Origin: Bacteroidales bacterium
Lineage (GTDB): Bacteria; Bacteroidota; Bacteroidia; Bacteroidales; UBA6680
DNA length: 64,000 nucleotides
Assembly: GCA_025210735.1 (NCBI GenBank)
Contig: JAOARD010000034.1
Coordinates: 1 to 64,000 of the forward strand
Direction: 5' to 3'
Part shown: piece by piece, positions 18,404-26,213 of the stretch
Numbering within the stretch: position 1 is the first letter of the stretch
Layout: every line of letters starts with the position of its first letter
Notes under the pieces: model-generated
What the model was told of the DNA's origin: nothing
Seen by the model: only the letters and a program-made list of their open reading frames with translations
Database searches by the model: none
Made by a program: the position numbers and the translations under genes

Positions 18404-18607
18404 CTATACTATATCAATAGTTGTTCCTTCAACAGTTATAGAGTCTCCTTTTACAAGTTTAGCTCTTTTGCGCATCTCTACTTCTCCGTTTCTAATCACA
18501 CTACCCGACTCTATAATAATATTTGCGTGTCCGCCTGTTTGAGCAACTCTTGTTATTTTTAACAGTTTATTAAGTTCAATATATTCTGTTTCAAGTTCAA
18601 ATTTCAT
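18404..18607 (-). CDS. S4-domain RNA-binding protein (YbcJ/YaaA type)
   Basis: A 67-residue protein that is essentially one S4 RNA-binding domain: IELNKLLKITRVAQTGGHAN followed by SGSVIRNGEVEMRKRAKLV and a closing VEGTTIDIV strand. Small stand-alone S4 proteins are thought to bind structured RNA, with roles suggested in ribosome function. Its start overlaps the stop of the upstream YgjP-like gene by 4 bp (ATGA type), so the two are translationally coupled. Confidence 0.88.
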   Translation of the reverse strand: MKFELETEYIELNKLLKITRVAQTGGHANIIIESGSVIRNGEVEMRKRAKLVKGDSITVEGTTIDIV

Positions 18608-19335
18608 ACCTTCTCCAGTGTTACATTTAGTGAATAATTTTTGAGTTCTTTATCAACCTTTTTTGCATCTGGCACATACTTGTTAAGTGTATTCCAGAAC
18701 TCAGCTGAATGGTTCTTTACCTTTGTATGAACCAGTTCATGCAAAATTACATAATCTGTTAAATAATCGGGTATATTCATCAGAAACAAATTCAGGTTAA
18801 TATTATTAACCGCAGAACATGAACCCCATTTTGATTTAAGGTTCTTAATAAATACCTTATTGTAACTGAAACCGTATTCTGTAGCCAGTTCAAATACTCT
18901 ATATGTTAACACTTTCTTTGCCTGAAATCTCCACAGTTCAATAACACAATTTGATATAGTCTCCTGTAAATAATCACTATCATTTTCCCTCATCGATATA
19001 GGATAACTTATCAAGGCTTTATCTCCATCAATGTTAAATGTAATGTCACGAACATGCAATCCTTTTATCTCAAGCTGATGATATTTTGTTTTATATACAC
19101 CATCTTCTATAATAAATGTATCTTTACTCTCTATCTCTTTTATTTTTATTAGTGCATTATCCATCCACTGCTCTTTAGAGGCTATAAATTCGTTTACCTC
19201 ATTCACAGGAACTCCATACGGAACATTCAGTCTGAAATCAGAGAAAGGTTTTATTCTTAACGATAAACTCTTTAAGTTCCTTCTCTTCGTTACAATTATA
19301 TTACGGTCTTTAAATGGTATTACTAAGTCCTTCAT
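18604..19335 (-). CDS. YgjP-like zinc metallopeptidase-domain protein
   Basis: A 243-residue protein of the YgjP/DUF45 family. The zinc site HELVH lies in YVILHELVHTKVKNH, where the later NHSAEFW supplies the third histidine; KSKWGSCSAVNNINLN is the family's other conserved block. These proteins resemble the WSS1/SprT metallopeptidase fold but most are uncharacterised. It is co-transcribed with the S4 gene. A copy of the leader element (19336-19386) precedes the start. Confidence 0.88.
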   Translation of the reverse strand: MKDLVIPFKDRNIIVTKRRNLKSLSLRIKPFSDFRLNVPYGVPVNEVNEFIASKEQWMDNALIKIKEIESKDTFIIEDGVYKTKYHQLEIKGLHVRDITFNIDGDKALISYPISMRENDSDYLQETISNCVIELWRFQAKKVLTYRVFELATEYGFSYNKVFIKNLKSKWGSCSAVNNINLNLFLMNIPDYLTDYVILHELVHTKVKNHSAEFWNTLNKYVPDAKKVDKELKNYSLNVTLEKV

Positions 19336-19386
19336 CTATCTGTTTTTTCTCAATGGTCAGAAGGAATCATCTATTACAATCATCTT
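19336..19386 (-). repeat. Dispersed 5'-leader element, copy E (3' part)
   Basis: On the minus strand: AAGATGATTGTAATAGATGA, then TTCCTTCTGACCATTGAGAA, then AAAACAGATAG directly before the YgjP-like start. It matches the second half of copy A closely (CTGACCATTGA is identical). Confidence 0.5.
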
Positions 19387-19423
19387 GGTGTAAAGAAAAA
19401 TCGTTACCCACAATTTTTTTCAT

Positions 19424-19450
19424 AAAAAAGCCTCCTGAAATCAGGAGGCT
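19424..19450 (-). terminator. Intrinsic terminator after the HU-SPOR gene
   Basis: On the minus strand a perfect 10-bp stem AGCCTCCTGA / TCAGGAGGCT with a two-base loop is followed by TTTTTT. It lies 24 bp after the stop of the HU-SPOR gene. This is the strongest terminator in the window. Confidence 0.92.
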
Positions 19451-19474
19451 AATATAGCTATTTTATAAAGTATT

Positions 19475-20623
19475 TTAATATCTATACAACCATAAATCGT
19501 GTTGGCGTTTTCTGAAGATAAGAAGGTTTGCTTTAGCTTCTGTATATCCCGGATAACTCTTCATTGATACTGAATAGATGTTATTCTCTTTCAGGATTAC
19601 ACGTCCTTCATATCCTTGTCTTTTCATCTTTCTTGAGAATCGGTAAGCATTACTCTTAATCCTGAAACTACCTGCTATAATATAATAGCGCATCAGTTCG
19701 CCGGTTTTAGGATTAATATCTGTTGGCATCTTAAGCTCTTTACCCTCTTTGGCTTCAGTACTACCATCAGAGGTAATGTCTTTAGGCTCATCATCCTTAC
19801 TCATCTCGCTATCGGTCTGCTCTATAGCTACAGGTTCTATCTCAACCTTATCTTTTCCGCCAAATATATTTATTACATCAAGCTGATTAAGTATTACCAG
19901 AATAACTATAATAAACACTAATGCTATTGCCGAATTTATCAATATTTTCTTACGCCTGTTCCCTTCGTCCAAATCTAATGTATCATCATAGTCGTCGGCA
20001 TCTGCATCATACGACATTGAGAAAGGTTTCTTTTCTGTTCCCGGGCTTGAATATAATGGCGATGATGTTGTAACCTTTGAGGCACCCGGCTTAGGTCTTA
20101 CCGGCTCTTTTGGTTTAACATCTTCTTTTTTGTCCGCTTCTGGTTTCTCTTCTTTTTTTGCAGTAGCTCCGGGTACAACAGTTTTCTTTACCGGATCTGT
20201 TTTTACTGGTGGTACTACCGTTTTACTCTTGTCGTCGGGTTTTGCAGCAGCAGGCTTTGTGCTTGCAGGCTCTTTCTTCTCTTCGGGCTTTGCTCCTGCC
20301 CCAACCTTAGAGAACGATACATTTCCTTTATCATCAACTTTAAACTCTCCTAACCCTTCAACCGGGTATTTCTTATCCTTATTAAGCTTATCCTTAAGCT
20401 CATCAACAAAGGTCTCTATCTTCTTCTGAGCTTCATCCTTCGGAATATCCTCCTTCTTAGCAATATACGACACTAACAAACCATCGTTATATTTTAAAAA
20501 CGGGCTAAACGTAACTGTTGAGGCCTCTGGAGACAGACCTTCTCTTTTTATAAGCGCACCAAACCCAGGAATTATAATCCTGTTATTTGTGTTAAAAAGG
20601 CTTATTATATATTTCTGCATCAT
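19475..20623 (-). CDS. HU-like (CCDC81-type) and SPOR-domain membrane protein
   Basis: A 382-residue protein with three parts: an N-terminal HU/CCDC81-like domain (1 to about 115, with IIPGFGALIKREG and LGEFKVDDKGNV), a Lys/Pro/Ala-rich linker (about 115-205), one membrane segment (ILINSAIALVFIIVILVILN, about 228-250), and a C-terminal SPOR domain (about 305-382, YYIIAGSFRIKSNAYRF). SPOR domains bind denuded septal peptidoglycan, so the protein probably marks the division site from the inner membrane. This architecture is typical of Bacteroidota. It is monocistronic with a strong terminator. Confidence 0.9.
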   Translation of the reverse strand: MMQKYIISLFNTNNRIIIPGFGALIKREGLSPEASTVTFSPFLKYNDGLLVSYIAKKEDIPKDEAQKKIETFVDELKDKLNKDKKYPVEGLGEFKVDDKGNVSFSKVGAGAKPEEKKEPASTKPAAAKPDDKSKTVVPPVKTDPVKKTVVPGATAKKEEKPEADKKEDVKPKEPVRPKPGASKVTTSSPLYSSPGTEKKPFSMSYDADADDYDDTLDLDEGNRRKKILINSAIALVFIIVILVILNQLDVINIFGGKDKVEIEPVAIEQTDSEMSKDDEPKDITSDGSTEAKEGKELKMPTDINPKTGELMRYYIIAGSFRIKSNAYRFSRKMKRQGYEGRVILKENNIYSVSMKSYPGYTEAKANLLIFRKRQHDLWLYRY

Positions 20624-20712
20624 AACAATTAAATTTCAAATTAAGACATAATAGTGAACCGCTTTGTGTTTAACGTTAGTGTGGTTAATAGGTTGCAAAA
20701 TTGCATGTTTTT

Positions 20713-21078
20713 TTACTTATATCTATCTATCATTTTCTGAATTTTATCAATTGAGTAGGGTTTTACCATAAGATCGTTAAATCCAACTTTAGCAAACATA
20801 TGTGCAAAGCTGTTTGGATTATGTGCTGTAATTGCAATTATTGTTGTATTGCATTTAGGTTCCGGCATCTGATTTCTAATATATTTAGTAGCATCAAGTC
20901 CGTTCATTTCAGACATCTCAATATCCATAAATATAATATCAAAATCATCGTTCTGTAGTTTCTTTATTGCCTCCTTGCCGTTCTCAGCCTCTTTTATAAC
21001 CACTCCGGCAAATTTCTTTAATATCTCCTTTAGTAAAAGTCTGTTTACCAATATATCATCAACAACTAATATTTTCAT
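20713..21078 (-). CDS. Single-domain response regulator (CheY-like receiver)
   Basis: The 121 residues form only a receiver domain: acidic pair in ILVVDDILVN, phospho-acceptor Asp in IIFMDIEMSEMNG, Thr in IAITAHN and Lys in LMVKPYS. No output domain is present. Receivers of this type follow hybrid kinases or act in phosphorelays. It lies 2 kb from the chemotaxis operon, on the opposite strand, and its sequence is closer to hybrid-kinase receivers than to the CheY of that operon. Confidence 0.9.
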   Translation of the reverse strand: MKILVVDDILVNRLLLKEILKKFAGVVIKEAENGKEAIKKLQNDDFDIIFMDIEMSEMNGLDATKYIRNQMPEPKCNTTIIAITAHNPNSFAHMFAKVGFNDLMVKPYSIDKIQKMIDRYK

Positions 21079-21379
21079 TCTTCTCGTAATTTGTAATTAA
21101 TGTATAAAAACATCAATCTTACATACTTAGTTACGCAGTATATATTTAATATATATATACCACAATATAAAACATATGTATGCTCAATATTTAATAGTTT
21201 GTGTGTGTGATTTATCTGAAATTGGCGTCAAATAATTACAAGCGTCTGTAATTACTTAAAATCAATAACGTATTTTATTAAAATTTATTATCAATAATAT
21301 CTATTTTAATTAAACAAAAAGTATATTACTATTAAGTTAAACTAAAAATTAATGAAAATCAAATATATACAAAATCAAA
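21079..21379. other. AT-rich intergenic region, 301 bp
   Basis: Lies between the receiver gene and the 3' end of the Crp/Fnr gene, both on the minus strand. It is very AT-rich with runs of TATA. A GTGTGTGTGATTTATCTG stretch near 21200 resembles half of the Crp-type operator found at 22107. No gene and no terminator hairpin were seen. Confidence 0.4.
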
Positions 21380-22045
21380 CTATCCTAATTTACTTAATGT
21401 CTTTACAATTTGAACACTCTCTATGGTTATTCTTTTACCACTAAGAGTTATTATACGGTCGTTCTTAAATTCAGTAAGAGTTCTTATAAAGCTCTCTTTT
21501 GTTGTCCCCGCTATCTCTGCCAGCTCTTGTCTTGATAAAGGAAACGAGAACGTATAGTCTCCGTATATCTGCTCGGCAAAATATAACAATACATCTGCAA
21601 TACGTCCGGGCAGTTGTTTATAAGTAAGACTTATTAATCTGTCATTGGTAGCATTATTTACATCTGTAACCTTGCGTAGTACAGCCGATGTATATTTACC
21701 ATTACCTTCAAATATATCTCTTATTACATCAACATCAACATGTACTATCTCACAATCTTCAAGAGCAACACATGAGTAGCAGTGCTGTTTTTTAGAGAAC
21801 ATCTCAAGTATACCAACAAAATCGCCTTTTGATCCAATACGCAATATATGATTCTTCTCCTGACGCCCCTCTTTGTAAATCTTTATGAGACCCGAATTAA
21901 TAAACATAATATCATTTATCTTTCCATACTGCTTAAAAATAAGATCCTTCTTATTATAAGATGCAGTATAACTATTGCTGTTTATAATTGATATCTCTTT
22001 ATTTGATAAACTATCAAAAGAGGGAATTTTACAGTTCATAGCCAT
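21380..22045 (-). CDS. Crp/Fnr-family transcription regulator
   Basis: A 221-residue protein with an N-terminal cyclic-nucleotide-binding-like beta roll (about 20-135) and a C-terminal winged helix, whose helix-turn-helix is LSRQELAEIAGTTKESFIRT. There is no N-terminal Cys cluster as in Fnr; scattered Cys residues (HCYSCVALEDC, about 88-98) do not form a known Fe-S motif. The effector is unknown. It is divergent from the chemotaxis operon, and the intergenic region holds a GTGA-N6-TCAC palindrome, so it probably regulates itself and that operon. Confidence 0.92.
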   Translation of the reverse strand: MAMNCKIPSFDSLSNKEISIINSNSYTASYNKKDLIFKQYGKINDIMFINSGLIKIYKEGRQEKNHILRIGSKGDFVGILEMFSKKQHCYSCVALEDCEIVHVDVDVIRDIFEGNGKYTSAVLRKVTDVNNATNDRLISLTYKQLPGRIADVLLYFAEQIYGDYTFSFPLSRQELAEIAGTTKESFIRTLTEFKNDRIITLSGKRITIESVQIVKTLSKLG

Positions 22046-22106
22046 ATTTTAAAGTAAAATAATAAACCTTAACTATATTAAATATACAAAAAAAATTTAA
22101 CATAAA

Positions 22107-22122
22107 GGTGATTTATATCACC
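22107..22122. promoter_or_regulatory. Crp/Fnr-type operator palindrome
   Basis: GGTGATTTATATCACC is a perfect inverted repeat (GGTGAT, four-base centre, ATCACC) and contains GTGA-N6-TCAC, the Crp half-site arrangement. A further half site TATATCACC lies at 22136-22144. It sits 62 bp upstream of the Crp/Fnr start codon and about 56 bp before the -7 box of the divergent operon, an arrangement suited to autoregulation and to activation of the chemotaxis genes. Confidence 0.75.
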
Positions 22123-22177
22123 AAATCTATTATCCTATATCACCGCACATTACAACTGCTATAATAACTTTTAGCCG

Positions 22178-22185
22178 TATCTTTG
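22178..22185 (+). promoter_or_regulatory. Candidate -7 promoter box of the chemotaxis operon (TATCTTTG)
   Basis: Exact match to TAnnTTTG, on the strand of the chemotaxis operon, downstream of the Crp-type palindrome and 63 bp before the first small ORF. No good TTTG -33 element is present at the usual distance, as expected for an activator-dependent promoter. Confidence 0.5.
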
Positions 22186-22248
22186 AAACCACGTTAGACT
22201 GTATTTGATTTTATTAAAACAAGTGTATAACTCTAAAACTAATTTATT

Positions 22249-22386
22249 ATGCTTACTATTTACTTGAACAACACATCTTCTGATTTTGAATTTGGAGTAG
22301 TATACTATATAAAAGTAGTGGGACTATCAAAAAAGATGAATTTCATAAGTATAAATAATAAAGTAAATAACCCTTTAACCAGATAA
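22249..22386 (+). CDS. Possible 45-residue small protein ahead of the STAS genes
   Basis: An open frame starting MLTIYLNNTSSDFEFGVVYY and ending NNPLTR, lying between the candidate promoter and the first STAS gene, 6 bp before its start. It has no recognised domain. Its position directly inside the operon leader argues for translation, but coding evidence is weak and a chance ORF in AT-rich DNA is equally possible. Confidence 0.3.
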   Translation: MLTIYLNNTSSDFEFGVVYYIKVVGLSKKMNFISINNKVNNPLTR

Positions 22387-22392
22387 GAAACA

Positions 22393-22716
22393 ATGAAAGA
22401 GTCGTCGTTTTCGGTAAATCATACGGTAAAAAAAGGGACAAAGGTTGCTACCATTGTAATAAAGGGCTATGTTTCTGAGAAAAGCGTTGAAACACTAAAC
22501 CAATTTTTTCACAGAAATGGCTCAAACTACGAGGAGTTTGTAATAAAATTTACAAACATTAAGAACTTTGATTTCACTCTTATAAATGTAATTGAAGCCC
22601 TGAAAAAACTAAGTATAAGAATGAACAAAAAGATCAAGTTCAATATGGATTTCTTTGAATCTAACACTGAAGTACTTGAAAACACAGGTTTTTTCTATTA
22701 TAACATTCAAAATTAA
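22393..22716 (+). CDS. STAS-like protein 1 of the chemotaxis operon
   Basis: A 107-residue protein with the alternating strand/helix layout of STAS domains. The segment VIKFTNIKNFDFTLINVIEA corresponds to the strand-loop-helix that in anti-sigma factor antagonists carries the phosphorylated Ser; a Thr stands there. STAS proteins pair with serine kinases or scaffold larger complexes. It is 5 bp before a second, related STAS gene and heads the chemotaxis operon. Divergence from known STAS families is considerable. Confidence 0.65.
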   Translation: MKESSFSVNHTVKKGTKVATIVIKGYVSEKSVETLNQFFHRNGSNYEEFVIKFTNIKNFDFTLINVIEALKKLSIRMNKKIKFNMDFFESNTEVLENTGFFYYNIQN

Positions 22717-22721
22717 AACAT

Positions 22722-23033
22722 ATGGAAACTCTACCATATAATATAAAAACATCGTTAAAAGACAATGTCATGTTTGTTGAGTTAAGCGGCGATTTATCTA
22801 TACGGTACATTGATCAGGTTTATCTTATGCTTAAGAAAAGCCTTATGAATAAGAATAAGGTAAAGATCTCGCTAAACAACATCAAAAAAATAGACTTGTC
22901 GATAATTAACCTTGTAATAAGCCTTAAAAATTCATTGAAAAAAGAGGATTTATGGGGAGGAGTCTCCTTTGATATCTGCACCGAAGATAAAGATTTACTT
23001 AAAAAAGTAGGTCTGTACAATATACTAACCTGA
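22722..23033 (+). CDS. STAS-like protein 2 of the chemotaxis operon
   Basis: A 103-residue STAS-like protein (VMFVELSGDLSIRYIDQVYL, then ISLNNIKKIDLSIINLVISL). The Ser in KIDLSIIN falls at the site phosphorylated in SpoIIAA-type proteins. It follows STAS-like protein 1 at 5 bp and precedes cheY by 160 bp, with a stem-loop in that gap. Its role in a chemotaxis operon is not established; STAS partners are known in some non-motility chemotaxis-like systems. Confidence 0.72.
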   Translation: METLPYNIKTSLKDNVMFVELSGDLSIRYIDQVYLMLKKSLMNKNKVKISLNNIKKIDLSIINLVISLKNSLKKEDLWGGVSFDICTEDKDLLKKVGLYNILT

Positions 23034-23093
23034 CCACGTTTAAAAATCCTATAAACCACAATAAACCAAACATACATTTAGCCTAAACAATTT

Positions 23094-23129
23094 TATACCA
23101 GACAATACTTTAAATAAACATCTGGTATA
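23094..23129 (+). promoter_or_regulatory. Perfect 9-bp stem-loop between STAS 2 and cheY
   Basis: TATACCAGA (23094-23102) and TCTGGTATA (23121-23129) form a perfect 9-bp stem with an 18-base loop. No T-run follows, so it is not a classical terminator. It could stabilise or process the mRNA between the STAS pair and the cheY-cheA segment, or be an operator. Confidence 0.55.
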
Positions 23130-23193
23130 CTATAATTAACAATATATAATCTGACAATACAGAAGACTACCTCTGTATAAAAGGTTATTTATA

Positions 23194-23577
23194 ATGATAA
23201 ATTCTAAACGTATGAAAAAAACGGTTTTAGTTGTGGATGACTCTGAAAGCATTCGCGAAGTTGTAAAACTAACCCTTGAAGATGAAGGCTTTAACGTTAT
23301 TACTGGTAACGATGGAGTTCACGCACTTAATGTTATTGAAGGAAAATCTGTAGACCTTATAATTACCGATCTTCATATGCCTAATCTGGATGGCATTGGA
23401 TTTATAAGAAGAATTCGTGAACAGAAATCGTTTCTCGGAATTCCAATCCTTTTTCTTACCACAGAGAGTCAGCTTGAGAAAAAAATGGAGGCAAAAGATG
23501 CCGGAGCAACAGGATGGATTGTTAAACCATTTATGCCAAAAAAATTACTTAACGCTGTAAACAGAGTAGTACGATGA
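23194..23577 (+). CDS. cheY: Chemotaxis response regulator CheY
   Basis: A 127-residue receiver domain protein (VLVVDDSESIREVVKLTLED; phospho-acceptor Asp in LIITDLHMPNLDG; Thr in LFLTTESQ; Lys in WIVKPFMPKKL). The start may instead be the ATG at 23212, since homology begins at MKKTVLVVDD. Its stop overlaps the cheA start by 4 bp, so CheA and CheY are produced together. Downstream motor target unknown; no flagellar switch gene is present here. Confidence 0.93.
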   Translation: MINSKRMKKTVLVVDDSESIREVVKLTLEDEGFNVITGNDGVHALNVIEGKSVDLIITDLHMPNLDGIGFIRRIREQKSFLGIPILFLTTESQLEKKMEAKDAGATGWIVKPFMPKKLLNAVNRVVR

Positions 23578-25613
23578 TTGAAGAGTTAACCGAAAAATTC
23601 AAATCGGAGGCACTGGATTATATAACTACTATTGAGTCTAACCTCATGAAACTTGAAAAAGACTCGTCTGACAAGGAATTGGTTAGAGAAGTATTCAGAT
23701 TTATCCATAACCTTAAAGGAAACAGTGCTATGTTTGGCTTTACAAATATAGACAGACTTTCGCATGTACTGGAGACTCTGTTTGACAAGATAAGAGAGGA
23801 TAAGATAGAAATTACCTCTGAGCTTATCAGCTCCGTACTAAACTCAATGGATCATTTGAGAGTACTTTTAGACAAAGATGATCATTGCGACGAACACGAT
23901 TTGACAATACACGAAGAACTGATAAAAACAATTACGGCTATGTCTTCAGGTACAGATACAAATACGCCAAAGACAAAACCAACATACGCAAACACACCTA
24001 AATACAAATCATATTACATATATCTTGAATCGCTACCTGATCTGCTTAAGAATGGAACCAACCCAATATTCCTTATTGAAGAGATAGCAGATATGGGAGA
24101 AAACTGGATTCATCCAATAACCAGTAAGGTACCGGAATGGAATACCATAAATCCTGAACAGAGTTATATAGCCTGGGAAATTCTTGTATACACAGATAAA
24201 AACAAAACAGAGATAGAAGAGGTATTCATGTTTGTTGAAACAGAGATAAATATTGAGATTGTAAATATTACAGATGATAATATTTTTGAAAATCAATCTG
24301 TTCAGAATCTTATAATAAACAGTATTAATAGTGAGAATAAACTCGGGCTTGAGAATATTGAGAAACACCTCATCTCTAAAAAGCCTGAGAGCAAAACTAT
24401 TGAGACCAATACGGCGTCTGGTTCAAAAATAATAAAGAGCGTAAGGGTTACATCAGAAAAACTTGACCATCTAATGAATCTTGTTAGCGAACAGGTAGTT
24501 CTTCAGGCAAGACTACTATCAAATGCCGAAGAGAAAAAAGATCCTGAACTATTCTACATCTCTGAAAATATAAATAAGATAACCCGTCAGCTTAGAGATG
24601 TGGCCTTCTCTCTGATACTAATACCTGTAAAGAGTCTGTTCTCAAGATTCCAACGAATGGTCAGAGACATCTCTGTTGAACTGGAAAAAGATATAAATCT
24701 TGAGGTTATTGATAACGATACAGAACTTGATAAATTTATCATTGAGGGGCTATCTGATCCTCTGCTTCATATTGTAAGAAACTCTCTGGATCATGGTATT
24801 GAGAGTAAGTCGGAACGAATAGAGATAGGTAAAAACCCTACCGGAAAACTAACACTAAAATCGTACTACTCAGGTGCGCATGTGGTAATTGAGGTAAGCG
24901 ACGACGGAAGAGGTATTGATCCGGACAAGGTTAAAACCAAAGCTGTTGAAAAAGGACTTATAAGTGCAAACGAGACTCTCACAGAGAAACAGGTAATGGA
25001 GCTTCTGTTTACGCCCGGTTTCTCAACATCCGATAGTGTAACCGAACTATCAGGAAGAGGTGTTGGAATGGATATAGTATACAAAAGAATATCTGATCTG
25101 CGTGGCGATATTGTAATTAACTCGCAAAAAGGTATAGGTACTACAATAAAACTAAAATTACCTGTTACACTATCAATTATCGATGGTCTTCTTGTACAGG
25201 TAAAAGATGAATCGTATATAATACCTCTGTTCAGTGTATATAAGATATATCCTGTTACATACTCGCAATATTCAGAGAGTTTTCATGGTACAATAAAAAT
25301 TGATAATGAACGACTCCCCTACTACGATATAATAAAAGAGTTTTATGATGACTATACACCAGAAAATGATAAAGCACAGGTTATTATTGTAGAAAATGAG
25401 GATGATAAGTTCGGGCTGATTGTTGAGAATATAATTGGTGAATATCAAGCCGTTCTGAAACCTCTGGGCTATGTATATGAGAACAAAGATTTCTTCTCAG
25501 GAGCCTCTATACTGGGCAACGGAAGCATTGCACTGGTTCTTGATGTAAGCAAACTGATACGTAAGATACAGGCGCATCAGAAAACAAAACAGTTAAACTT
25601 AAATACTACATAA
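23574..25613 (+). CDS. cheA: Chemotaxis histidine kinase CheA
   Basis: 679 residues with P1 (phosphorylated His45 in FIHNLKGNSAMFGF), a P2-like middle domain (about 140-255, KSYYIYLESLPDLLKNGTNP), P3 dimerisation (SVRVTSEKLDHLMNLVSEQV), the P4 kinase domain (N box HIVRNSLDHGIES, G1 VSDDGRGIDPDKV, G2 LSGRGVGMDIV) and a C-terminal CheW-like P5 domain. All catalytic motifs are intact. The middle domain resembles the one found in CheA of several environmental lineages, not the enteric P2. Confidence 0.96.
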   Translation: MIEELTEKFKSEALDYITTIESNLMKLEKDSSDKELVREVFRFIHNLKGNSAMFGFTNIDRLSHVLETLFDKIREDKIEITSELISSVLNSMDHLRVLLDKDDHCDEHDLTIHEELIKTITAMSSGTDTNTPKTKPTYANTPKYKSYYIYLESLPDLLKNGTNPIFLIEEIADMGENWIHPITSKVPEWNTINPEQSYIAWEILVYTDKNKTEIEEVFMFVETEINIEIVNITDDNIFENQSVQNLIINSINSENKLGLENIEKHLISKKPESKTIETNTASGSKIIKSVRVTSEKLDHLMNLVSEQVVLQARLLSNAEEKKDPELFYISENINKITRQLRDVAFSLILIPVKSLFSRFQRMVRDISVELEKDINLEVIDNDTELDKFIIEGLSDPLLHIVRNSLDHGIESKSERIEIGKNPTGKLTLKSYYSGAHVVIEVSDDGRGIDPDKVKTKAVEKGLISANETLTEKQVMELLFTPGFSTSDSVTELSGRGVGMDIVYKRISDLRGDIVINSQKGIGTTIKLKLPVTLSIIDGLLVQVKDESYIIPLFSVYKIYPVTYSQYSESFHGTIKIDNERLPYYDIIKEFYDDYTPENDKAQVIIVENEDDKFGLIVENIIGEYQAVLKPLGYVYENKDFFSGASILGNGSIALVLDVSKLIRKIQAHQKTKQLNLNTT

Positions 25614-25718
25614 AATATGATGCGTTGACACTAAACTGATATCAGAGGCATATATAGAGAGATTATATGTTTCTGCATAATCAAAAACTTTTAACAGATG
25701 CAAATAAAAACATAAACG

Positions 25719-26195
25719 ATGAAGTCAGATATCAATTCTTACCTAATTTTCACACTCGGAAAAGAGAGGTTCGGAACACATGTAAGACATGTGTTAAGTA
25801 TTATTGAGCCCGGAAGCATAACCCAGATACCTGATTCCCCTAAATTCATAAAAGGAATAATAAACCTAAGAGGTATGATTCTTCCTATAATGGATCTTAA
25901 ACAAAAAATGGGCATTGGAGAGGTTATAAACGATCAGGACACATGTATAATTGTTCACGAGGTTGAGATAAACAACGAATCTGTGAAAATTGGAGTCCTT
26001 GTTGACAGTGTTATTTCAGTAGTTGAAATACACCCAAACAACATTAAAGAGGTTACAGCATACGGTACCGCAATCGCCCCCGATTATATCACAGGTACCA
26101 TTGAGATAGACAGCAAATTCGTTATGCTAATTAACGAATCTGTAATATTTGAGAAAGAGGCTAATAATATTGAAAAAGCTCTTAACGAAGTATAA
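25719..26195 (+). CDS. cheW: Chemotaxis coupling protein CheW
   Basis: 158 residues spanning a single CheW domain (YLIFTLGKERFGTHVRHVLS, PKFIKGIINLRGMILPIMDL, VDSVISVVEI). It links the receptor to CheA P5. It lies 105 bp after cheA and 18 bp before the receptor gene. The spacing after cheA is the longest within this part of the operon. Confidence 0.95.
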   Translation: MKSDINSYLIFTLGKERFGTHVRHVLSIIEPGSITQIPDSPKFIKGIINLRGMILPIMDLKQKMGIGEVINDQDTCIIVHEVEINNESVKIGVLVDSVISVVEIHPNNIKEVTAYGTAIAPDYITGTIEIDSKFVMLINESVIFEKEANNIEKALNEV

Positions 26196-26213
26196 ACTAA
26201 AAAACCACATATC

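Noticed and set aside
20130-20429. 99-codon plus-strand ORF opposite the HU-SPOR gene
   Set aside because: It is the antisense shadow of the Lys/Pro/Ala-rich linker, which reads as a Ser/Phe/Gly-rich frame on the other strand.
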